DNA of 18,836 bases from Microcaldota archaeon (GTDB lineage Archaea; Micrarchaeota; Micrarchaeia; Anstonellales; VGKX01): contig JAKALW010000002.1 of NCBI GenBank assembly GCA_021823945.1, forward strand, positions 1-18,836, read 5' to 3'. Both the position numbers and the translations under genes were made by a program. Under the pieces are notes generated by a model. That model made no database searches. It was not told the DNA's origin and saw nothing but the letters and a program-made list of their open reading frames with translations. Shown here one piece after another: positions 1 through 6,040 of the stretch. Position 1 is the first letter of the stretch. Each line of letters begins with the position of its first letter.

Positions 1-372
1 ATCTGCCCTGGAACTGGCGGAGGCAGCGGCGCGGCGGGCGGCGCGAGAAGCCCGGGCGCGCAGCACACAATGGAGAAAGACGAATTCGAGCTTGTGGACA
101 GCTATGGCGTGAAAATCAAGGCGGCGCGAGAGAGGCTCGGATTGCCCCTTGCAGTGCTTGGCGAAAGGATAGCGGAAAAGGAGTCTTTCCTTGAAAGGAT
201 TGAGAAGGAAACAGCAAAGCCTTCAGACCCGCTTGCGAAAAAGCTCGAAAAGGAGCTTGGCATCACAATACTTGAACAGGCGTCCTCCATGCCATTCCAG
301 ACGGGCGGGAAGCCTGGGAAGGACATCACGCTTGGCGACGTCATAGAGATTGTCAGGAAAAAGAAAAAGTAA
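1..372 (+). CDS. MBF1-like transcription factor, N-terminus cut by window edge
   Basis: The frame is open from base 1 to the TAA at 370-372, so this is the C-terminal part of a longer protein. The first ATG (base 70) is probably internal. The visible part begins with a Gly/Ala-rich linker and continues into a helix-turn-helix domain of the Cro/XRE type (from GVKIKAAR through the FLERIEKET segment), ending in a lysine-rich tail. This matches archaeal multiprotein bridging factor 1, in which an N-terminal zinc ribbon precedes a linker and an HTH domain. MBF1 proteins act as transcriptional co-regulators and associate with ribosomes in some archaea. The expected zinc ribbon would lie left of the window; only one Cys (codon 2) is visible. 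A generic XRE regulator remains possible. Confidence 0.75.
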   Translation: MCPGTGGGSGAAGGARSPGAQHTMEKDEFELVDSYGVKIKAARERLGLPLAVLGERIAEKESFLERIEKETAKPSDPLAKKLEKELGITILEQASSMPFQTGGKPGKDITLGDVIEIVRKKKK

Positions 373-441
373 AAAACATTAGAATGACTGGATAGATATA
401 GTGCCGCAAAAGAGAAAACTCAGATATAATTGAGGGGAACA

Positions 442-726
442 ATGGCAAAAGGCGAAATAAGCGTATGTCCGAACTGTGGAACCCCTGCACTCGCAAAAAA
501 CTATGGGGGCGTCCGAGCCATTGGCCCTTTCCGCTGCAGCCAATGCGGATATTATGGCACAACATTAACTATTCCAAAAAATGAATATGGCAGGATAAAA
601 TTCAAGAACGCTAAAATTGGAATGAGCGCAAAGGAATTGGAAGCCAACAAATTGATTGCATACCTGACGATATTCCTTATCATTGCAGTTGTTGTTGAAT
701 TTATAGCAAGGACATATCATCTCTGA
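442..726 (+). CDS. small zinc-ribbon protein with C-terminal membrane helix
   Basis: This 94-residue protein starts at ATG 442, preceded by a GAGGGG ribosome-binding site at 432-437. A TTG at 430 would add four residues but sits upstream of that site. Residues 9-35 carry two Cys pairs (CPNC and CSQC), a zinc-ribbon signature. Residues about 72-90 form one hydrophobic helix (IAYLTIFLIIAVVVEF), so the ribbon is probably tethered to the membrane at the cytoplasmic face. It lies between the MBF1-like gene and FEN1, with its own short AT-rich upstream region. I do not recognise a named family. Small zinc-ribbon membrane proteins are common in archaea and mostly uncharacterised. Confidence 0.7.
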   Translation: MAKGEISVCPNCGTPALAKNYGGVRAIGPFRCSQCGYYGTTLTIPKNEYGRIKFKNAKIGMSAKELEANKLIAYLTIFLIIAVVVEFIARTYHL

Positions 727-810
727 AAAATGCCGATAGAACATTGGATTTTGAAAATATGCAACCTAAGAAATCTGTTCAATGAAAACCAATAGCCAAT
801 AAGTGATTTC

Positions 811-1848
811 ATGGGCGTATCTATTTCCGAACTTGTGAAGCCGAGGGAGACCTCATTTTCCGAGTTCTCCGGCAAAATAGTCGCGATTGACGCCTACAAT
901 ACGCTTTACCAGTTCCTCACCTCTATCAGGCAGCCTGACGGCACGCCGCTTTCAGATTCAAACGGCAACCCGACTGGGCACCTGACAGGCCTGTTTTACA
1001 GGACAACAAAGCTTCTGGAAGCTGGCGTGTTGCCGGTATTTGTCTTTGACGGCGTGCCACCGGAATTCAAGCGCGCGACCTTGGAGAAAAGGCACGACAT
1101 CAAGGTATTGGCGCACGCTGACATGGAGGCTGCCCTGAAAGCTGGCGACTTTGACGCGGCAAAGAAATTCTCGGCACGCACTGTCAGGCTCACAAAGGAA
1201 ATGGCGCTTGAGGCCCAGGGGCTTCTCAAGGCAATGGGCGTCCCTTCAGTCAATGCGCCAAGCGAGGGCGAGGCGTGCGCGTCCGTCATGGTCCGCGAGG
1301 GAATAGCATACGCTGTAGCGTCGCAGGATTATGACGCGCTCCTTTTTGGCGCGCCGAAACTGATTCGGAACATGTCTGTTTCAGGCAAGCGCAAAATGCC
1401 AGGCAGGAATGAGTGGGTTGAAACAAGCCCCGAACTGCTCGAACTTCCCGAAGTGTTGAAGCATCTTGAGCTTACGCAAAAACAGCTGATTTGGATTGGC
1501 ATACTCATTGGAAATGATTTCAATACAGGGATAAAGGGGATTGGCCCGAAAAAGGCGCTGAAGATTGTGAGGGCGTGCAAGTCCCTCGAGGAAGTCGTCG
1601 CATACGCGCGCGCGGAATTGGAATATGAATTTCCCGAAGATGTTTTCGCAATTGAAAGGTTCTTTTTGGACCCGCCCGCAGTCCACGACGAATACCTGGA
1701 ATTCGGGAAAATTGACAAGGAAGGCGTTGTTAATTTCCTGTGCAAGAAGCACGACTTTTCGGAAGAGCGCGTATCGCGCACGCTTGGCGCACTGGCAAAG
1801 AACGTGCAGGAAAAAAGGGCGCAGAAAGGATTAGGAGAATGGTTTTAA
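811..1848 (+). CDS. fen: flap endonuclease 1 (FEN1)
   Basis: Structure-specific 5' nuclease that removes 5' flaps during Okazaki-fragment maturation and long-patch repair. The 345 residues match the usual archaeal length, and the ATG gives the conserved N-terminal MGV that sits in the active site. Metal-binding acidic residues fall where expected: D27 (AIDAYN), D80 (VFVFDG), E152 and E154 (SEGEA), D173 and D175 (SQDYDA), and D236 (IGNDF), followed by the helix-hairpin-helix GIKGIGPKKA. The last eight residues, QKGLGEWF (338-345), are a canonical PCNA-interacting box, so recruitment to the sliding clamp is expected. Upstream is a 84-bp gap with only a weak AGTGAT ribosome-binding match. T-rich tracts follow the stop. 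Confidence 0.96.
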   Translation: MGVSISELVKPRETSFSEFSGKIVAIDAYNTLYQFLTSIRQPDGTPLSDSNGNPTGHLTGLFYRTTKLLEAGVLPVFVFDGVPPEFKRATLEKRHDIKVLAHADMEAALKAGDFDAAKKFSARTVRLTKEMALEAQGLLKAMGVPSVNAPSEGEACASVMVREGIAYAVASQDYDALLFGAPKLIRNMSVSGKRKMPGRNEWVETSPELLELPEVLKHLELTQKQLIWIGILIGNDFNTGIKGIGPKKALKIVRACKSLEEVVAYARAELEYEFPEDVFAIERFFLDPPAVHDEYLEFGKIDKEGVVNFLCKKHDFSEERVSRTLGALAKNVQEKRAQKGLGEWF

Positions 1849-1855
1849 GGAAAAA

Positions 1856-2116
1856 TCAATTTTTTCCTTTATTCAATATTTTTTTAAGAAGTACAGAATC
1901 ATACTTCATTCTCTCTGTATTCCAATCTGTTTCATCCCAAATAATTTTCTCATAAATATCAGATGGAAAAATACCTACACAACCTTTCAATTTCCACCAA
2001 GAAATAGATTGTCCATCTAGGTTATTATTTTTAATTCGTATTTGTGGCGAGTTACTACTGAAATAATTACGGATAGAATCAAAAACTGAAGGTAATTCAG
2101 TAATTTCTCTAGCCAT
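1856..2116 (-). CDS. hypothetical 86-residue ORF, doubtful
   Basis: An open frame of 86 residues, convergent with FEN1 and clearly more AT-rich than it. The predicted protein is Asn/Ile/Lys-rich with several Trp residues (SISWWK, DETDWN) and no motif I recognise. Translation signals are odd. The GGAGAG ribosome-binding sequence is about 17 bases from ATG 2116 and better placed for an upstream ATG at 2126. That upstream ATG (or one at 2141) opens a short frame ending in TAG inside ATGGCTAG, overlapping this start by the wrong frame. This could be a real small gene, a frameshifted remnant or a chance ORF. It sits next to vapBC in an AT-rich island, so recent acquisition is plausible. Confidence 0.35.
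   Translation of the reverse strand: MAREITELPSVFDSIRNYFSSNSPQIRIKNNNLDGQSISWWKLKGCVGIFPSDIYEKIIWDETDWNTERMKYDSVLLKKILNKGKN
1860..1885 (+). terminator. oligo-T terminator tracts after FEN1
   Basis: Runs of six T (1860-1865) and seven T (1879-1885) start 11 bases after the FEN1 stop. Archaeal RNA polymerase terminates on oligo-T tracts without needing a hairpin. The tracts overlap the 3' end of the doubtful minus-strand ORF. Confidence 0.5.
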
Positions 2117-2188
2117 TAAATCTCATTCTCTCTCCTTCCATCGGCATCTTAACACCGCCGAGCATATTCTACCTAGAGACCTTCAATC

Positions 2189-2584
2189 TCATTTCGGCTC
2201 CTGGCGCAGGATTCCTTTGGCCTTGTCAAAGCCTTGGTCATAACTGCATATGACATCTAACCCATTGGCAACCATAGTAGCCGCATGATAGGCATCGGTT
2301 GTGTCAAGATTGTAATCAATAAACCGAATGACATGATCAAGGCACCTGTCATCCACAGGCAAAATGATAAGATTTGGCATTTTTCTAATTTGTAAAAAGA
2401 TATGGCGCCCTCTTTCCAACCCCTGATTTGTTAAAAAGAAGTGCAAAACTTCGTTCAAGACAAGAATACTTGTATGGGCACGCACTTCTCCAGTAATTAT
2501 TCTTCTAAGAAGAGCCTGAGAATTCCTGGATTTTTTATCCCCAAATTCATAGGCATAAATGAAAACATTAGCGTCCAGGAACAT
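2189..2584 (-). CDS. vapC: VapC-type PIN-domain toxin
   Basis: A 131-residue PIN-domain ribonuclease, the usual size for a VapC toxin. The acidic active-site set is visible: D4 in FLDANVFIY, E45 in VLNEVLH, D97 in TTDAYHA, and D116 and D120 in SYDQGFD. VapC enzymes cleave RNA, often initiator tRNA or the sarcin-ricin loop of 23S rRNA; the target here cannot be read from sequence. The ATG at 2584 overlaps the end of the upstream antitoxin gene by 17 bases, which implies translational coupling. Assignment to the toxin half of a pair is firm because of gene order and the antitoxin type. Confidence 0.93.
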   Translation of the reverse strand: MFLDANVFIYAYEFGDKKSRNSQALLRRIITGEVRAHTSILVLNEVLHFFLTNQGLERGRHIFLQIRKMPNLIILPVDDRCLDHVIRFIDYNLDTTDAYHAATMVANGLDVICSYDQGFDKAKGILRQEPK

Positions 2585-2822
2585 TCAACCACTCATCTTC
2601 CATTTTCTTCTTGGATTTGAGAATTTTATCGTATATAGCAGCATCAGCAGTTTTTTCCCTGGATATGAGCGCCTCAAATTCCTCTAAAAAAGCATCTGTG
2701 TTTTCAATAATAGCCTTATTGCCCTCAAGCCGGACATTCACATGGCTGCGAGGAGTAATTTTTAGAGCATCGCGTATATATTTAGGCAAAAGGATTTGCC
2801 CTTTGTCGTATACTTCAGCCAT
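2568..2822 (-). CDS. vapB: VapB-type antitoxin, AbrB/MazE fold
   Basis: An 84-residue protein. Residues 1-45 form a SpoVT/AbrB swapped-hairpin DNA-binding domain (DKGQILLPKYIRDAL, then VNVRLEGNKAIIE). The C-terminal half is charged and helical and is expected to wrap and inhibit the PIN toxin. The start ATG is preceded by GGTG (2828-2831 on the complementary strand) five bases upstream. It is the first gene of the pair, overlapping vapC by 17 bases, and has a palindrome at its promoter, as expected for an antitoxin that represses its own operon. Confidence 0.9.
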   Translation of the reverse strand: MAEVYDKGQILLPKYIRDALKITPRSHVNVRLEGNKAIIENTDAFLEEFEALISREKTADAAIYDKILKSKKKMEDEWLNVPGR

Positions 2823-2833
2823 AATAGCACCGA

Positions 2834-2852
2834 GTTATACCTTAAGTATAAC
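2834..2852 (-). promoter_or_regulatory. palindromic operator at the vapBC promoter
   Basis: A perfect inverted repeat, GTTATAC-CTTAA-GTATAAC, ends 11 bases upstream of the vapB start codon. A TATA-like TTAAATAA on the minus strand lies just beyond it (about 2853-2860), so the palindrome covers the predicted transcription start. This is the layout of an autorepressor site for a dimeric AbrB-type antitoxin. Binding itself is inferred. Confidence 0.7.
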
Positions 2853-2908
2853 TTATTTAATAATCTTCCTTTAGATGCAAATCAACGACCTAGATTTGCA
2901 ATTGCGTT

Positions 2909-3958
2909 TCACCACCCATAAATCCGTCTTATTGCGGCTTCCAGAAGGACTCGGACCACTTCCCCTTCGTCCTCTGAAATCGGGACAAGCACTGACTGGA
3001 CAGAGCCGTTTGTGCCCTGCTCCGACGCCTTCAATGAATAGCCAAATGAAATGCCTTTTGAAAATTCTAGCACTGTGTTTCGCGTGTCCTTTGACGACTC
3101 GTACTGCCCCTTTGACGGGTCGTGGTAGAGTTTTGCCGACTTTGTGGAGCCTGTCAGGACAGAGAGCATCTTGCCAATGTCGGTTATTGAGAGCTTCATG
3201 GTGATTTTGTGCTCCCAGTCGAACTTCTGCTCGCCAATCTGCTTTGACACGTCTATGAATATGCTCTGCTTCTCCGCGTTCAGGTCAAGGGAAAACGCGC
3301 TTCCCGAATTGGCCTTTGTGGCCTTGTACAGTCGGAAAGGCGCGCCCCTCTTTTCATTGGAGCCGGAACTTGAATTTGATTGCGAGTTATAATTGGAGTA
3401 TGAACTTCTCCATGATGGCTGCGCCTGATTTGAAGAAGTGCCAGCTTGGCTTTTCCATGCCGATTGGGATTGCGAATTTGAAGAGTATGAAGGCTTTTGC
3501 TCCTGCGGATAGGATGGCTTTGCCTGTTGGTATGAAGGTTTTTGATTTAGTATTTCGGGTTTTGAAACAGGCACAGACGGCTTCTGCTCGTATGACACCT
3601 GCTTTTGCCATCCCGCAGGTTGGCTTGGCGGGGCAGGTTGGCTTGATTGATATGAAGTTGAAGGCTTTTGTTCATGGGAAGAAACAACTTGCTTAGGTTC
3701 TGGAGAATACGCGGGCGTTTGGGGAGCAGAAGCGGGCGACTGCGGGATATACTGTTTTTTTTGCTCAGTGATTGCAGGCTTGATGTCAGGAGAAACAGGT
3801 TTTGGCGTTTCCTGTTTTGCCGCCTGTGGCTGCGCAGAAGGTGTAGGATTGTCAAAGCTTGTCAGGCTCGGATAAATCTTCTTGTTCTGCGCAGGGGAAG
3901 AGTTTGACGGCTGGCGGGCATTAGAGCCAGAGTTGGAATTAGAATTTGTGTCTGCCAT
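2909..3958 (-). CDS. Whirly-like ssDNA-binding protein with long disordered N-terminal tail
   Basis: A 349-residue protein in two parts. Residues 1-203 are low-complexity (Ser, Gln, Pro, Asn, Tyr) with repeated QKPSY-like units between 97 and 160; this should be disordered. Residues 204-349 are a compact domain with a run of landmarks resembling plant Whirly proteins: FRLYKA (208-213), FDW (246-248), LSITDIG (256-262), HDPSKG (279-284), VPIS (325-328) and a terminal GW (348-349). Whirly proteins bind single-stranded DNA as tetramers and protect organelle genomes. A role as an archaeal ssDNA- or RNA-binding protein is inferred from this pattern, not shown. The start ATG follows AAGAGG (3969-3974). 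It is transcribed away from the hairpin-rich intergenic region and stands alone. Confidence 0.75.
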   Translation of the reverse strand: MADTNSNSNSGSNARQPSNSSPAQNKKIYPSLTSFDNPTPSAQPQAAKQETPKPVSPDIKPAITEQKKQYIPQSPASAPQTPAYSPEPKQVVSSHEQKPSTSYQSSQPAPPSQPAGWQKQVSYEQKPSVPVSKPEILNQKPSYQQAKPSYPQEQKPSYSSNSQSQSAWKSQAGTSSNQAQPSWRSSYSNYNSQSNSSSGSNEKRGAPFRLYKATKANSGSAFSLDLNAEKQSIFIDVSKQIGEQKFDWEHKITMKLSITDIGKMLSVLTGSTKSAKLYHDPSKGQYESSKDTRNTVLEFSKGISFGYSLKASEQGTNGSVQSVLVPISEDEGEVVRVLLEAAIRRIYGW

Positions 3959-4066
3959 GTTGGTCGGTCCTCTTGTATTTCATGAAAGCCAATTGAATTC
4001 AAGGGATTAATAATCAATATGCCTTCAGATTCCGGTCGCCTTGCGCATTCAGTGATTATGAGGGGA

Positions 4067-4196
4067 GGGGATGCAGGCAGAAGAGGGTATCAAACCGCCT
4101 GCATCTCCCAAGAGGATTTAAACGGCTTATGTCGCCGTTGACATGTTAATAGGTGTGAATATTGGCGGCTTTTAAACGCCCCTGGGGGTGTTTTTC
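4067..4196 (+). ncRNA. candidate structured RNA (three hairpins and a T-run)
   Basis: Three inverted repeats follow one another. First, 4067-4078 pairs with 4097-4108 (12 pairs, one G-T), with GGT/ACC (4086-4088, 4094-4096) able to pair inside an asymmetric loop. Second, AACGGC (4121-4126) pairs with GCCGTT (4134-4139) across 7 bases. Third, GGCG (4164-4167) pairs with CGCC (4177-4180). A short CCCC/GGGG element then runs into TTTTT (4191-4195), resembling an end point. The following gene has its own TATA box at 4229-4238, so this is more likely a separate transcript than a leader. The strand is assumed from the T-run. It could also be only a protein-binding region. Confidence 0.35.
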
Positions 4197-4228
4197 CAGT
4201 AATATTAACCTCGTAAACATACAATAGG

Positions 4229-4238
4229 CTTAATAAAG
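4229..4238 (+). promoter_or_regulatory. TATA box of the cobalamin adenosyltransferase gene
   Basis: CTTAATAAAG is centred about 26 bases before ATG 4260, so transcription should begin at or next to the start codon and give a leaderless mRNA. No ribosome-binding site is seen there, which agrees. Confidence 0.55.
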
Positions 4239-4259
4239 AAGAGTTGCATTTTCTTACCT

Positions 4260-4874
4260 ATGGCAAACGACGAAACCCCGGTCAAGGTGTATACCCGCAA
4301 AGGCGATGGCGGTTCCACTGCCCTCTACGGCGGCATGAAGGTTCGCAAAGACGAGGCCAGGATAGAGGCTGTCGGGACAATAGACGAGCTCAACTCAGTA
4401 ATCGGGCTGGCGCTTGTCCATACAAAGACGCCAGAAAGCGTTTTCCTCACAACTGTCCAGGAGGACCTCTTTGACATTGGCGCGGTCATTGGCACCACCC
4501 CGGGCATGCCCCAGCCGGTAGACATGGAATTTTTGGAATGGCAGACCAAGGAAATCGAGTCCAAGATAGACGCCATGTCCAAGCAGCTCCAGCCATTGAA
4601 CACTTTCATACTTCCAGGCGGTTCCGACGCGTCCGCGCATCTCCACCACGCAAGGACTGTCTGCAGGCGCGCGGAAAGGTGCCTTGTAAGCCTCAATGAG
4701 GAGGAAAAGGTGCCGCAGAACATAATTGGCTATGTTAACAGGCTTTCGTCATATTTGTTCGTGCTTGCGAGGTTTGAGAACCTTCACGCGGGGCGCCCCG
4801 ACCTCAAATGGGAGGCGAGGAGGAAATCCGACAAGACTGACACGACACTTGCCAATTTTGACAAAAAGCAATAG
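4260..4874 (+). CDS. ATP:cob(I)alamin adenosyltransferase, PduO type
   Basis: This 204-residue enzyme transfers the 5'-deoxyadenosyl group of ATP to reduced cobalamin, making adenosylcobalamin. Family motifs are in order: YTRKGDGGSTALY (11-23, ATP-binding loop), GTIDELNS (39-46), LPGGSDASAHLHHAR (118-132), RRAER (136-140) and NRLSSYLFVLAR (160-171). In many homologues the fourth residue of NRLSD is Asp; here it is Ser163. The family assignment is very secure. Nothing else in the window makes or uses cobalamin, so a salvage role is likely. The gene is predicted to be leaderless and is followed after 111 bases by a DHH gene on the same strand. Confidence 0.95.
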   Translation: MANDETPVKVYTRKGDGGSTALYGGMKVRKDEARIEAVGTIDELNSVIGLALVHTKTPESVFLTTVQEDLFDIGAVIGTTPGMPQPVDMEFLEWQTKEIESKIDAMSKQLQPLNTFILPGGSDASAHLHHARTVCRRAERCLVSLNEEEKVPQNIIGYVNRLSSYLFVLARFENLHAGRPDLKWEARRKSDKTDTTLANFDKKQ

Positions 4875-4985
4875 GCTACAGCCAGGCCCATTCCCGCGCG
4901 CACGCCGTCATTTTTACAAAGATGCCGGCATGAAATCAAATTTCCATTATGCAATGAGTGCGCCCGCAGCCAAAAGTGTTTTCTT

Positions 4986-5885
4986 ATGAGACTCATAACG
5001 CACACAGACATGGACGGCGTCGCATGCGCAGTCCTGATAACCACGGTCGAACAGGTCGACGAGATAAAGTTCATAGACCCCGGGGCAGTCCAGGCGGGCA
5101 AAGTCCAGATAGGCGAAAACGACATAATGGCGGACTTGCCATTTGACGGCAGGGCTGGATTGTGGTTTGACCACCATGAATCCTCAAAACCGCCGGAAGG
5201 CAAGAAATTCGAGGGCATGTTCCGGATAGCCCCGAGCGCAGCTCGGGTGGTTTACGAATACTACGATAACCCCTATCTTGAGAAATACGAAAATCTCGTG
5301 GAAGAAACCGACAAGATAGATTCAGGGCAGGTAACTTTAGACCAGGTCACAAACCCAACAGGCCTGTTTTTGCTGTCAAACACACTTGAGACAAGCGCGC
5401 CAAAGTCCGAGGACGACCATTACAGGCGCCACGTCATAAGCCTGCTGAGGAAAAGATCAATAGAGGAAACGCTTGCTGACAGGCACGTGGCAGAAAGGTG
5501 CGCCAAGGTCCTTGGGGAGTTCGAGGTTTTCAGGAAAATCATAAGGGAAAACACGGTCATGATAGGCAAGGTGGCGTTCTCCGACCTGAGGCAAAGGCCT
5601 GACCTGCCTAGGGGCAACAATTTCCTCATATACTCGCTGTTCCCCGAGGCAGTCACGTCTGTTCGGATACAGCCGCTTGGCGAGGACAAGGACCATGTCA
5701 AGATTTCAGCGGGGCATAACATATACGGCGAGAAGTCCGAATTCAATGTGGGCGAGGCAATGAAGAGGATAGGCGGCGGCGGGCACAAGCCGGTCGGCGG
5801 CGCAAGCGTGGCAAAGGAAGCTGCTCACGAGCTTGCGATGCGCATTGTCAGGGAAATCAATGATTTTGAGGAAAAACAGGGCTGA
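4986..5885 (+). CDS. DHH-family phosphoesterase (DHH plus DHHA1 domains)
   Basis: A 299-residue protein of the RecJ/NrnA-like DHH superfamily. Metal-binding motifs are HTDMDG (D8, D10), the signature DHH at 62-64 and the ETDKIDSG acidic patch (D109, D112). The C-terminal DHHA1 substrate-binding domain ends in the GGGGH loop (263-267). Such proteins hydrolyse phosphodiester bonds in nano-RNA, pAp, cyclic dinucleotides or ssDNA; the substrate cannot be settled from sequence. The length fits stand-alone archaeal members rather than full RecJ. The ATG at 4986 places the first motif at the extreme N-terminus, as is normal. No clear ribosome-binding site precedes it. Confidence 0.9.
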   Translation: MRLITHTDMDGVACAVLITTVEQVDEIKFIDPGAVQAGKVQIGENDIMADLPFDGRAGLWFDHHESSKPPEGKKFEGMFRIAPSAARVVYEYYDNPYLEKYENLVEETDKIDSGQVTLDQVTNPTGLFLLSNTLETSAPKSEDDHYRRHVISLLRKRSIEETLADRHVAERCAKVLGEFEVFRKIIRENTVMIGKVAFSDLRQRPDLPRGNNFLIYSLFPEAVTSVRIQPLGEDKDHVKISAGHNIYGEKSEFNVGEAMKRIGGGGHKPVGGASVAKEAAHELAMRIVREINDFEEKQG

Positions 5886-6008
5886 AGAGGCCGAAAGGGC
5901 ACGGGAAAAGCAAAATGATGGATAGAAAGGCATCAAGTGGCAGCCATGGCAATCCCCATGGGAATTTTCGCCCCTCATGTGCAAAGGTCAAAAACGGGCG
6001 CCAAGGGA

Positions 6009-6023
6009 ATATATTTTATATTA
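6009..6023 (+). promoter_or_regulatory. TATA box for the cystine-knot surface protein gene
   Basis: ATATTTTATATTATA-type sequence, the most AT-rich stretch between 5886 and 6060. Counting about 25 bases downstream puts the transcript start near 6038-6043, at the ATG cluster 6041/6044. This argues against the upstream starts at 5915 and 6026. Confidence 0.6.
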
Positions 6024-6040
6024 TAATGGGGCAAATGTGT

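Larger units (their letters stand above)
3959..4259. other. gene-free, hairpin-rich intergenic region
   Basis: A 301-base divergent intergenic region. It holds the promoter and ribosome-binding site of the Whirly-like gene at its left end and the TATA box of the adenosyltransferase gene at its right end. The middle holds a series of inverted repeats listed separately. No open frame looks like a gene. I looked for the conserved box of cobalamin riboswitches because the next gene handles cobalamin and did not find it. Confidence 0.7.

Noticed and set aside
3959..4259. Cobalamin riboswitch ahead of the adenosyltransferase gene
   Set aside because: The conserved cobalamin-riboswitch box was not found, and the nearby TATA box predicts a leaderless transcript.
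5945..5962. Imperfect CCATGG palindrome upstream of the surface-protein gene
   Set aside because: Short, imperfect and not placed relative to the TATA box in a way that suggests an operator.
5915..6040. Extended N-terminus of the cystine-knot surface protein
   Set aside because: The extra residues are polar and would bury the signal peptide; the TATA box lies inside this stretch, so it should not be transcribed from that promoter.
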